Shown here: positions 8,926-16,481 of the stretch, piece by piece
Layout of the letters: each line of letters starts with the position of its first letter
How positions within the stretch are numbered: position 1 is the stretch's first letter
Source: Sphingobacterium sp. ML3W
Lineage (GTDB): Bacteria > Bacteroidota > Bacteroidia > Sphingobacteriales > Sphingobacteriaceae
Reading direction: 5' to 3'
DNA length: 64,000 nucleotides
Assembly: GCF_029542085.1 (NCBI RefSeq)
Contig: NZ_CP107036.1
Coordinates: 4,588,001-4,652,000 of the forward strand
Translations under genes and position numbers: made by a program
Notes under the pieces: model-generated
The model's input: the letters and a program-made list of their open reading frames with translations, nothing else
Told to the model about the DNA's origin: nothing
Databases searched by the model: none

Positions 8926-9195
8926 ATGAAATTAAGATCGGATTTAGTATTGAGAACAATTGGTTCAGATCATTTAATTGTTGACCCTAGTCAGGATATG
9001 GTTGATTTATCAACCGTATACACCCTAAACAGCACCGCAGCATGGCTTTGGGAGCAATTAAAAGGAAAAGAGTTTGACACAGCTACAATCGTTGAACTAC
9101 TCTGTGACAACTATGAAGTGGACGAGGAACAAGCGCAATCCGATGCTAAAGTTTTACTTGCGGATTTTGAAAAACAAGGACTATTGGAAAAATAA
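8926..9195 (+). CDS. PqqD-like (RiPP recognition element type) protein
   Basis: An 89-residue protein with the PqqD pattern: an N-terminal beta region ending VDLSTVYTLNSTAAWLWEQL (DG/DL..YxLNxTAAxLW), then helices with LLCDNYEVDEEQAQSDAKVLLADFEKQGLL. PqqD proteins are winged-helix peptide chaperones that bind leader peptides of ribosomally made, modified peptides. Stand-alone copies accompany lasso-peptide and other RiPP systems. Here it is followed after 20 bases by an ABC exporter and then an HprK-like kinase. Two 8-codon mini-ORFs (8873-8899, 8903-8929) precede it; the second stop overlaps this ATG, which may couple translation. Confidence 0.87.
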   Translation: MKLRSDLVLRTIGSDHLIVDPSQDMVDLSTVYTLNSTAAWLWEQLKGKEFDTATIVELLCDNYEVDEEQAQSDAKVLLADFEKQGLLEK

Positions 9196-9215
9196 CCTTT
9201 CCATTGATAATCTGA

Positions 9216-10844
9216 ATGAATAACAACAGCCTGAAACAACATGCGCGCTGGGCATGGTCAATCAGCGATGGCTACCGCGGTAGATTGCTTCTATACTTTG
9301 TATTGGAACTGATCTGTATCGGTCTCTCCCTGATCTTTGTATACCTGTCCAAAAAAGCAGTTGATGTAGCGACTTCCCCAGGAGAATTACCCCTTAAATG
9401 GCTGTTGATAGGCATTATTGGAAGTATCACGCTGAATGTAGCAATAAAAGGCTATTCAGGCCGTCTGTTGGAGCGCATCAAGTTGATGCTGACACTCCAG
9501 TTGCAGCGTCATATGCTCGACGCACAGATGTTATCGGTATGGCGGTTGATCAAAAATTGGCATACGGGAGATATCCAGATCCGGATTCAGACAGACTGTG
9601 AAGAAGTTGCCAATACGATCGCCAGTACCGTACTTTCTTTTGTATTGACGATTATCCAATTATTGGCTTCTGTGGGTTTCTTGTGGTATATGGATCCGAT
9701 GCTCGCATTGATGATTCTGGCCATCTCGCCCCTCTTTGTCTTTTCAAAGATTTACTTCCGTAAAATGCGCAAACTCAGCAAGGAGGTCAAAGAGGAGGAA
9801 AGTAATTTTTCAAAGGTCCTCCAAGAGAATCTGCGTTTCCGCCTGCTGATCCGTGCCATGGGCATTTTCCCCAAAAGGCGTGCGAAGCTGACCGAAACGC
9901 AACAGCAGCTCTTTATGCTGAAAATGCGTCAGATCAATTTTTCAACATATACCCAGGGAGCGATGAAAGTCGCCATGAATGCAGGTTATTTGGTCGCATT
10001 TATCTGGGGGATCTATCGGCTACAATCCGGGCAGATTACTTTCGGAACAATGACGGCTTTTTTGCAATTGGTGGCGCGCATTCAGAGCCCAATTCTTGCC
10101 TTGATCGGCTATATCCCTGGCTTCGTCCGCTTTCGTGTATCTGCAGATCGGCTGCTGGAATTACAAGAAGGTGAGATTGAACCTCAAGTAAAACAAGAAC
10201 GCCTGAACAAAACAGAAGAACTGCGCATCACTGACCTATCCTTTCGTTACGAAGACAAATGGGTCTTACAGCAGTTAAATCTTTCCCTCAAAGTGGGGGA
10301 ACCAACAGCAATTATTGGTCCGAGTGGAAAAGGAAAGACCACCTTGATCCGCCTATTGCTATCGCTACTTAAAGCCGAAAAAGGCGATATCATATTGGTA
10401 GATACCGATGGCGAACGATCATTGGAGGCAAAACATCGCATCAATTTTGCCTATATCCCACAGGGCAATTCACTCTTTAGTGGAACAATACGGGAAAACC
10501 TTATGCTCCATGTGAAAGAAGATGGACCACTGGATATCGATAAAGCGCTTTGGCTAGCCTGTGCAGAATTTGTATTTGACTTTCCTGACGGAGTAGACAC
10601 CCTAGTGGGGGAATCCGGCATGGGTTTATCAGAGGGCCAAGCACAACGTATCGCTATTGCCCGTGCACTAATGCATAATGGTGATATCTGGCTATTTGAC
10701 GAGGTAACCTCGGCCCTGGACAGAACGACTTCAGATATGTTAACACAACGTCTGCTCGAATATGGAAAACATAAAATATGTCTATTTGTAACACACGACT
10801 TACATCTGGCAGATAAATGCCAACATCGCGTCTACCTCGATTAA
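9216..10844 (+). CDS. ABC exporter, fused membrane and ATPase domains
   Basis: A 542-residue half-transporter. The membrane domain (about 20-310) has five to six hydrophobic helices. The ATPase domain carries Walker A GPSGKGKTT (368-376), the Q-loop glutamine (IPQGNSLF, 416), the signature LSEGQ (471-475), Walker B IWLFDE with Glu496, and the H-loop His527. All catalytic residues are present. There is no N-terminal C39 peptidase domain, so if the cargo is a peptide its leader must be removed by another enzyme, for which the S24/S26-type protein two genes upstream is a candidate. It lies between the PqqD-like and HprK-like genes. Confidence 0.88.
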   Translation: MNNNSLKQHARWAWSISDGYRGRLLLYFVLELICIGLSLIFVYLSKKAVDVATSPGELPLKWLLIGIIGSITLNVAIKGYSGRLLERIKLMLTLQLQRHMLDAQMLSVWRLIKNWHTGDIQIRIQTDCEEVANTIASTVLSFVLTIIQLLASVGFLWYMDPMLALMILAISPLFVFSKIYFRKMRKLSKEVKEEESNFSKVLQENLRFRLLIRAMGIFPKRRAKLTETQQQLFMLKMRQINFSTYTQGAMKVAMNAGYLVAFIWGIYRLQSGQITFGTMTAFLQLVARIQSPILALIGYIPGFVRFRVSADRLLELQEGEIEPQVKQERLNKTEELRITDLSFRYEDKWVLQQLNLSLKVGEPTAIIGPSGKGKTTLIRLLLSLLKAEKGDIILVDTDGERSLEAKHRINFAYIPQGNSLFSGTIRENLMLHVKEDGPLDIDKALWLACAEFVFDFPDGVDTLVGESGMGLSEGQAQRIAIARALMHNGDIWLFDEVTSALDRTTSDMLTQRLLEYGKHKICLFVTHDLHLADKCQHRVYLD

Positions 10845-10961
10845 AGGTGTATCTGTGATTACCAGATAGCTCTGAAAACAATCAGGATAGGCAATATAAA
10901 TATTAAAAGATGAACTGAGCCTTCAAGCTCAAGAAGTAATTATTCACATAGGAACCGAATT

Positions 10962-11876
10962 ATGAATATAACGAATTCACCTGAGTTATCTCAAACCCGC
11001 TACCGCATTGCAGACTTAATTTTGGAGTTTAACCATCCGACACATATTGCTTTGAACCATATCCTCGGCTCCTTTCTGGACTTTCAGATTGATATTGTTG
11101 ACGAAAAAGCTAACATTGTCATCAATATAAGTTTAGAAAAGGCCCCTGTGACAAATGATATGGGAATCTTGCGGACTAATGAGTCCATCGCTTGGGGAGA
11201 TCGCTTTCGTTTTTATGAAAAGGGGAACACCTTTATTACAACCATCGTAAATGACAAAGGCAATGAGACATGGTATCAATATAGTAACCGCAACTTTGAG
11301 CAATCGACAATATATGTCCCAGAGAGCTCTTCAGATGAACAAGGTGCTGTAATTACCTGGATGTCCATGATGATATTTGGCCAGGCCAGCCTCCTACACG
11401 AGACGATTATGATCCATGCCTCTGTGGTCAATCATCAGGGTAGCGGGATCGCCTTTTTAGGGAAGAGTGGAACCGGAAAAAGCACGCACAGCCGGCTATG
11501 GTTGACACATATTCCCCACACGGTATTGCTCAATGATGATAATCCGGCTGTCCGAATAACAGCAGAGGGCATTTTTATCTATGGAACGCCGTGGAGCGGC
11601 AAGACCCCTTGTTATAAAAATGAACGATTACCGCTAAAAGCGTTCGTTCGGTTACAACAGGCTCCGACCAATACCTTTAACTGGCAACCAGGACTCAAGG
11701 GCTTTATTGCTGTGTTACCGAGTTGCACCGCAATCCGATGGAATAAAGATCTCTTTGCAGGTATGAATACAATCTTGGAAAAAATTATTAGCGAAGTACC
11801 CGTGGGCCATCTACAATGTCTGCCCGACGCGGCTGCTGCCCAGCTGTGTTATTCATTAGTATTTAGTAATGAGTAA
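10962..11876 (+). CDS. HprK-like (HPr kinase C-terminal-type) kinase
   Basis: A 304-residue protein. The N-terminal half (1-150) is not recognisable. The C-terminal half matches the P-loop domain of HPr kinase-like proteins: Walker A GKSGTGKST (167-175) after IHASVVNHQGSGIAFL, an acidic pair in LLNDDNPAV (192-193), and a second glycine-rich element GTPWSGK (208-214). Such kinases occur in lasso-peptide and PqqD-associated clusters, where characterised members phosphorylate the precursor peptide. It lacks the HprK N-terminal domain and there is no HPr gene nearby. It is the last gene of the cassette and is followed by a strong hairpin terminator. Confidence 0.8.
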   Translation: MNITNSPELSQTRYRIADLILEFNHPTHIALNHILGSFLDFQIDIVDEKANIVINISLEKAPVTNDMGILRTNESIAWGDRFRFYEKGNTFITTIVNDKGNETWYQYSNRNFEQSTIYVPESSSDEQGAVITWMSMMIFGQASLLHETIMIHASVVNHQGSGIAFLGKSGTGKSTHSRLWLTHIPHTVLLNDDNPAVRITAEGIFIYGTPWSGKTPCYKNERLPLKAFVRLQQAPTNTFNWQPGLKGFIAVLPSCTAIRWNKDLFAGMNTILEKIISEVPVGHLQCLPDAAAAQLCYSLVFSNE

Positions 11877-11890
11877 TTAGTATTAAGATT
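11854..11890. repeat. AGTATT-type short repeat overlapping the 3' end of the HprK-like gene
   Basis: ATTAGTATTTAGTAATGAG then TAATTAGTATTAAGATT. It overlaps the stop codon (11874-11876) and is similar to the runs at 15091-15125, 31331-31375 and 52089-52122. Confidence 0.4.
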
Positions 11891-11903
11891 TTATTAAAGT
11901 AAG

Positions 11904-11948
11904 AGGTCCCCGGATAACATAATTATCCAGGGACCTTTCTATCTTTTT
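11904..11948. terminator. Hairpin terminator after the HprK-like gene
   Basis: AGGTCCC-C-GGATAA (11904-11917) pairs with TTATCC-A-GGGACCT (11923-11936) around a five-base loop, with one internal C/A mismatch. A T-rich run follows on the plus strand. It lies between the plus-strand kinase gene and the 3' end of the minus-strand S41 gene and may serve both. Confidence 0.75.
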
Positions 11949-12002
11949 GAGCTATTATCATACCGTACTCGTGCGCTATTAGCACACTGTAGCAGCACGA
12001 AC

Positions 12003-13568
12003 TTATTTGCTCCTTGTCTTGATCATGCCACGCTCTGGCCTTGCATGCATTTTGCCCTGATCCACTGTTTGGATCGTACGTGCAGAAATACTGCGCATAG
12101 CCGCCCGTGATTTACTTGTGGGAGCTGCATCAGCTAAAGCTGTTGCCAACATTTTCTCCTTAGGATCTCCGACGTCAGCTGAAACATCGTCACCGATACC
12201 ACTCTTATCAGGAACTAGACCGTCCCAATAATCACGCAGACCGGATTCAGTTCCCTTGTTATATTTCTCGCCGAGATTTCCCCGTGAATTCTTCAGAATA
12301 AATGAAGCCGGCCAATAAGATACTTTGTCCCGGACTTTCTGCTCGAAAAAACCAACTGGCTTACCATAGGTTCTTGATTCAGTTGCAATGATCTGCACTG
12401 GAAGGTGTGGTGTAAGCACATTAACCAACATCTCCGCAGCTGAAGCCGTCTCCTCACTCACCAAGAAATACACTTTAGTCAGGTTTAACGTACTTAGTCC
12501 CTCGAAGTAGGTATCATGCATGTTCAGTTGATCCCTTAAACTCTTGGCGGCATCTGACTGCATATACTTATTCATTTCATAAGTAAGCATCAGCTTACCT
12601 TTGGTCTTGGCACCACCGATCTTATCGGCAATATAGATTGCAGCGTCGACATAACCACCACCATTGTACCGCAGGTCAACAATCAGGCTTTTGATCTGTT
12701 TGGTCTCATATGCTGTAAAGGCTGCATTGATATTTTTCTGATTCTGATTGTTATTTTCAATCTCTTCAAATGATGATAAAGCCAAATAACCGACATTATT
12801 GCCACTATTGAGATATATGGTATCCTTGTAGATCGGATTGATCACATACGAATTGTTATAGCTCATTGGTTTTTCGAACACCTTATTATCCGCACGTTTC
12901 ACCTGCAAGGTAAGATTTGCGGCATCCAATGCCGAATTGATTTTATTCCGCAATCGACTATAGGCAGCAGGGTCTTTTACTTCGCAGGTTCTACCCCCAT
13001 CCGGACAGCTGACTTCGATCGAATAATTTTCCTGATCATTATTGACAGATGTAATGATATCTGCGCGTTTAAACCCCGCCAATTGTGCTGGAGAGCCCCC
13101 TTCAACAAAGGAAATATAAGGTCGTGCGGTAGCTGCATCCAAAGAAAACCATTGTACTGAGATGCCATAACCTTCGTTGTTATCCATCTTTGTACTGGCC
13201 TGCTCGGCGATATTGTAACCGTTGATACCTTCCATAAAGGAAAAGCGGTCAAAAACCCCGGCGTAACCAGCCGCCACATGGGCAGGTGTCAGCCTTTTGA
13301 GTGCATCAAGCACATTGCTCGCCGAACCATATTGATCGGTATACTGAGCCGGATTTTTTAAATAATCTGGAATAGATCCATCCGCCCATACGGAATAGAG
13401 CTTATAATATTTATAAATATCGTCTTTAATAAGCTGACCTTCGGTACGGTCAGTTGGTTCCGGCTCCGGTTCGGGCTTTGGATTATCCTTTTTACAGGAA
13501 AGAACAGTAAGTCCGATCAGCGCTATCGCTGCCCAACGTCCTACTTGCTGTAGAGGCACTATGTTCAT
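12003..13568 (-). CDS. S41-family protease lipoprotein (PDZ plus CtpA-like domain)
   Basis: A 521-residue predicted lipoprotein: signal sequence with lipobox LTVLSC (Cys25), then an acidic Pro-Glu linker (PKPEPEPEPTD). A PDZ-like region lies near 145-235 (EGGSPAQLAGFKRADIITSVN). The S41 domain follows with SLIVDLRYNGGG, catalytic Ser376 in ETASAAE and catalytic Lys403 in TYGKPVG. It should degrade or process envelope proteins at the outer membrane or cell surface. The open frame extends to a TTG at 13592, but that codon overlaps the -7 promoter element, so ATG 13568 is used. The C-terminus is Arg/Met-rich and of unknown role. Confidence 0.88.
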   Translation of the reverse strand: MNIVPLQQVGRWAAIALIGLTVLSCKKDNPKPEPEPEPTDRTEGQLIKDDIYKYYKLYSVWADGSIPDYLKNPAQYTDQYGSASNVLDALKRLTPAHVAAGYAGVFDRFSFMEGINGYNIAEQASTKMDNNEGYGISVQWFSLDAATARPYISFVEGGSPAQLAGFKRADIITSVNNDQENYSIEVSCPDGGRTCEVKDPAAYSRLRNKINSALDAANLTLQVKRADNKVFEKPMSYNNSYVINPIYKDTIYLNSGNNVGYLALSSFEEIENNNQNQKNINAAFTAYETKQIKSLIVDLRYNGGGYVDAAIYIADKIGGAKTKGKLMLTYEMNKYMQSDAAKSLRDQLNMHDTYFEGLSTLNLTKVYFLVSEETASAAEMLVNVLTPHLPVQIIATESRTYGKPVGFFEQKVRDKVSYWPASFILKNSRGNLGEKYNKGTESGLRDYWDGLVPDKSGIGDDVSADVGDPKEKMLATALADAAPTSKSRAAMRSISARTIQTVDQGKMHARPERGMIKTRSK

Positions 13569-13589
13569 ATATTGAAGCAATTTGTAAAA

Positions 13590-13597
13590 CAAACATA
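13590..13597 (-). promoter_or_regulatory. Promoter of the S41 lipoprotein gene
   Basis: On the minus strand TATGTTTG is an exact TAnnTTTG -7 element. A TTG lies 20 bases upstream at the -33 position. The expected transcript start is near 13584, leaving about 16 bases before ATG 13568 and excluding the TTG at 13592 as a start. Confidence 0.7.
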
Positions 13598-13679
13598 GAT
13601 AAATTGCTTTTTATATGCAATTTAATTACGCTTGAGATCAAACAATTGTAGTTTTTCGGCGGCTACTAAGATCTAAATA

Positions 13680-14960
13680 CTAATATCTATATTTCTCTTT
13701 CCACTTGTCCCGAAGGCTCTGTCGGACCTTCTCCTCCTGAGGATTTTGTCCTGGTTCGTATAATTTTACACCACTAACCTCTTTGGGTAGAAATTCCTGT
13801 AACACAAAGTTTCCAGGATAAGCATGCGCATATTTATATTCGGCTCCATAGTTGAGTTCCTTCATCAGTTTAGTCGGTGCATTACGGATGTGTAAGGGAA
13901 CCGACAGATCACCGCTTTGTTTCACGAGCGCCTGTGCCTTATTGATCGCTTCATAGGAGGCATTGCTCTTGACCGAAGTTGCAAGATAAATGACGGTTTG
14001 CGAAAGAATAATACGTGATTCGGGCCATCCGATAACGTTCACTGCCTGGAAACAGTTGTTTGCCAACAAGAGCGCATTGGGGTTGGCATTGCCAATATCT
14101 TCTGAAGCCAAAATCAACAACCTGCGCGCGATAAATGAGGGGTCTTCTCCCCCTTCGATCATCCGGGCAAGCCAGTATACGGCAGCATTTGGATCGGATC
14201 CTCGTATAGATTTAATAAATGCCGAAATAATATCATAATGTTGCTCCCCAGCTTTATCATAGATCGCCATATTCTGTTGCACCTGCTTCAGCACAAAAGC
14301 ATTGCTAATGGGTTCCTTATGGAGAACTGCGGCATTGACAACAAGTTCAAGCACATTCAACAGCTTGCGTGCGTCACCACCAGACAAGCGTAACAGCGCC
14401 TCATACTCTTCGACAGCAATCGCTTGCTTTTGGAGATACTCATCCTCATGAAGTGCCTTTTGAACCAGACCAATAAGGTCGCTTTCTGAGAGATGCTCCA
14501 ACACATAGACCTGACAACGGGATAACAAAGCTGATATAACCTCGAAGGAAGGATTTTCAGTCGTAGCGCCAATCAGTGTAACCAAACCACGCTCAACGGC
14601 CCCCAGTAGCGAATCCTGTTGGGATTTGGAAAAACGGTGTATTTCATCAATAAACAGAATTGGCTGATCCTGATTGAAATTCATCAGCCGTTCGGCCTTA
14701 TCAATGACCTCACGGATATCTTTTACGCCAGCCTGAATTGCACTCAGGGCAAAGAAAGGTCTATCCAGCTCCTTGGCAATCAACAGCGCCAGACTTGTCT
14801 TTCCAACACCCGGAGGCCCCCATAATATCATTGAAGGGATATTCTTTTGTTGGATCGCATGATAAAGTACTGCATCGGGACCAACAATATGCTGTTGTCC
14901 CACATAATCTTTCAATTGATGTGGTCGTAATCGTTCTGCAAGAGGGATACGTGTTGCCAT
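13680..14960 (-). CDS. rarA: Replication-associated recombination protein A (RarA/MgsA AAA+ ATPase)
   Basis: A 426-residue AAA+ ATPase of the RarA/MgsA/WRNIP1 family, of usual length. It starts with the conserved PLAERLRPHQLKDYVGQQH, carries Walker A GPPGVGKTS (48-56), Walker B ILFIDEIHRF (Asp105, Glu106), sensor 1 GATTENPSFEV and sensor 2/arginine finger LLSRCQVY. The C-terminal part holds the tetramerisation and clamp-loader-like region (MIEGGEDPSFIARRLLI; EDIGNANPNAL). It acts at stalled replication forks. It appears to be a stand-alone gene; about 110 bases separate it from the S41 gene. Confidence 0.96.
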   Translation of the reverse strand: MATRIPLAERLRPHQLKDYVGQQHIVGPDAVLYHAIQQKNIPSMILWGPPGVGKTSLALLIAKELDRPFFALSAIQAGVKDIREVIDKAERLMNFNQDQPILFIDEIHRFSKSQQDSLLGAVERGLVTLIGATTENPSFEVISALLSRCQVYVLEHLSESDLIGLVQKALHEDEYLQKQAIAVEEYEALLRLSGGDARKLLNVLELVVNAAVLHKEPISNAFVLKQVQQNMAIYDKAGEQHYDIISAFIKSIRGSDPNAAVYWLARMIEGGEDPSFIARRLLILASEDIGNANPNALLLANNCFQAVNVIGWPESRIILSQTVIYLATSVKSNASYEAINKAQALVKQSGDLSVPLHIRNAPTKLMKELNYGAEYKYAHAYPGNFVLQEFLPKEVSGVKLYEPGQNPQEEKVRQSLRDKWKEKYRY

Positions 14961-15090
14961 AACACAAATTTAAAAATTAAACCATACAATAACTAAATAT
15001 TTTAGCGTACCCTAATAAAATATACACAAGCAGTGGGCATGTAACTAAAAAAGAAAATAACCGGTAAGCCACAGGCTTGTACCACCAAGG

Positions 15091-15125
15091 TCTCAATACT
15101 CAATACTAACTACTTCATACTCAAA
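15091..15125. repeat. AGTATTG-type short repeat between rarA and the TPR gene
   Basis: On the minus strand it reads with repeated AGTATTGAGTATTGAGACC; the plus strand shows TCTCAATACTCAATACTAAC. It shares the TTGAGAC end with the run upstream of pafA. Confidence 0.5.
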
Positions 15126-15197
15126 AAACACTTTAACATTTTTTCACACAATTTTTCTTCATATTTGTATTAGACGTTAATTGACGCGTAATAATGA

Positions 15198-16301
15198 ATG
15201 AGGATGACGAAATACTGGACCTTACTTTTGACTGCCCTAACCACGACCCTTGGAATGAGCGGAAAGGTTATGGCACAGAATACCCCAAAGGACTATACTG
15301 GGGCAATAAAAAAATATGATGCTTCATTTAGCGGCGTCGGTCCGGAGGTGTATTTCCTACCTCCTCCAAAGACTGAGAACGAAATTATTGAAGACAATTA
15401 TACGAGCAAAAAAAGCTTTAGCAAGGAAATTGCCAGGCAACTGTTATTCCAACGTTTATTACTGCAATTGAAAAGCACCAATAATATGGGTCATTTTCAA
15501 TATCTGATGAATCCTGTTCCCGCTAATACCACAGCATGGAATAATACCATCGAAAATCAGAAAAAAGCAGAGAACTGGATTGCCGGCTATGCCTTAGCCA
15601 ATGAAGCTGCACTATTTGCAATTAAGAATAATGACAGTATCGCTGCTTCAAAATTTCTATATGATGCATTATCATTAGCAAATCGTACCGACAATAAGGA
15701 TGATATTGCAACAATTAACTTGAATTTGAGCAATTTTCAATTGTATCATGGCGATTTTGACAAAGCTGAAGAAAGTGCCCAAAAATATCATACCTATGCC
15801 ACGGTAAGCAAAAGCTATCTCGAGCAGGCCAATGCCTGGTTATTAATTGCTATGGCCCGTGCAGGGCAAAAAAACTTTAAGGCCGCCGAAAATAACATTA
15901 TCCGAAGCGCTATCCCCTTATTTAATAAAGCAAAGGCTTATGAAGGTAAAATATTCGCATGGGAGATGCTAGCGGAGATCTATTTTAAGCAAAACAAATT
16001 CACCGAGGCACAATGGTTCCTATTGCAAGCACGTGATCTGGCCAATGCAAAAAATCTGAGTGGTGAGCTTGCAGAGATTGAATACCTACTTGCCGCTTCC
16101 AAGCAAAAGGATGGTAATTACAAGGTGTCCATCAAAGAATTTATTCAAGCTGCTGAATTGGCCTCCAATGAGAATAACAAACAGTTGTCATTGGCGATAT
16201 TAGACAAATTGGGCGAAGTATATCTTGTATTAAAGGACTACCCTTCGGCCGACCAGACCTACAAGGCATATACACAACTGAAAAACGAATTGTACAATTA
16301 A
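15198..16301 (+). CDS. Secreted tetratricopeptide-repeat protein
   Basis: A 367-residue protein with a signal peptide (MRMTKYWTLLLTALTTTLG...MAQ) followed by helical repeats. TPR-like units are visible from about residue 130 on, for example AASKFLYDALSLANRTDNKDD, GDFDKAEESAQKYHTYA, NKFTEAQWFLLQARDLANAK, and the final KDYPSADQTYKAYTQLKNELYN. The TPR pattern of small residues at positions 8, 20 and 27 is loosely kept. It is probably periplasmic and acts as a protein-interaction scaffold; partners are unknown. A second ATG, out of frame, lies 4 bases upstream at 15194; the chosen ATG at 15198 gives the signal peptide. Confidence 0.75.
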   Translation: MRMTKYWTLLLTALTTTLGMSGKVMAQNTPKDYTGAIKKYDASFSGVGPEVYFLPPPKTENEIIEDNYTSKKSFSKEIARQLLFQRLLLQLKSTNNMGHFQYLMNPVPANTTAWNNTIENQKKAENWIAGYALANEAALFAIKNNDSIAASKFLYDALSLANRTDNKDDIATINLNLSNFQLYHGDFDKAEESAQKYHTYATVSKSYLEQANAWLLIAMARAGQKNFKAAENNIIRSAIPLFNKAKAYEGKIFAWEMLAEIYFKQNKFTEAQWFLLQARDLANAKNLSGELAEIEYLLAASKQKDGNYKVSIKEFIQAAELASNENNKQLSLAILDKLGEVYLVLKDYPSADQTYKAYTQLKNELYN

Positions 16302-16481
16302 TTGACCTTCGTAAGATAACAGCAACCGAAGAATCGAAAGTAAGAAATAAATCGTATTTTAAGCTTTTTGTAAATATTAAAGGATAAATCAAATAAATTT
16401 TTAGAATCTATGATAATGTGCTATGAATTTCACTAAATTTAGCACGCTTATCAATAAGAGCTGAAAATTTTTAGTTATAAA

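Noticed and set aside
10845..10961. Search for a RiPP precursor between the ABC exporter and the HprK-like kinase
   Set aside because: No ATG, GTG or TTG frame longer than a few codons exists in this gap.
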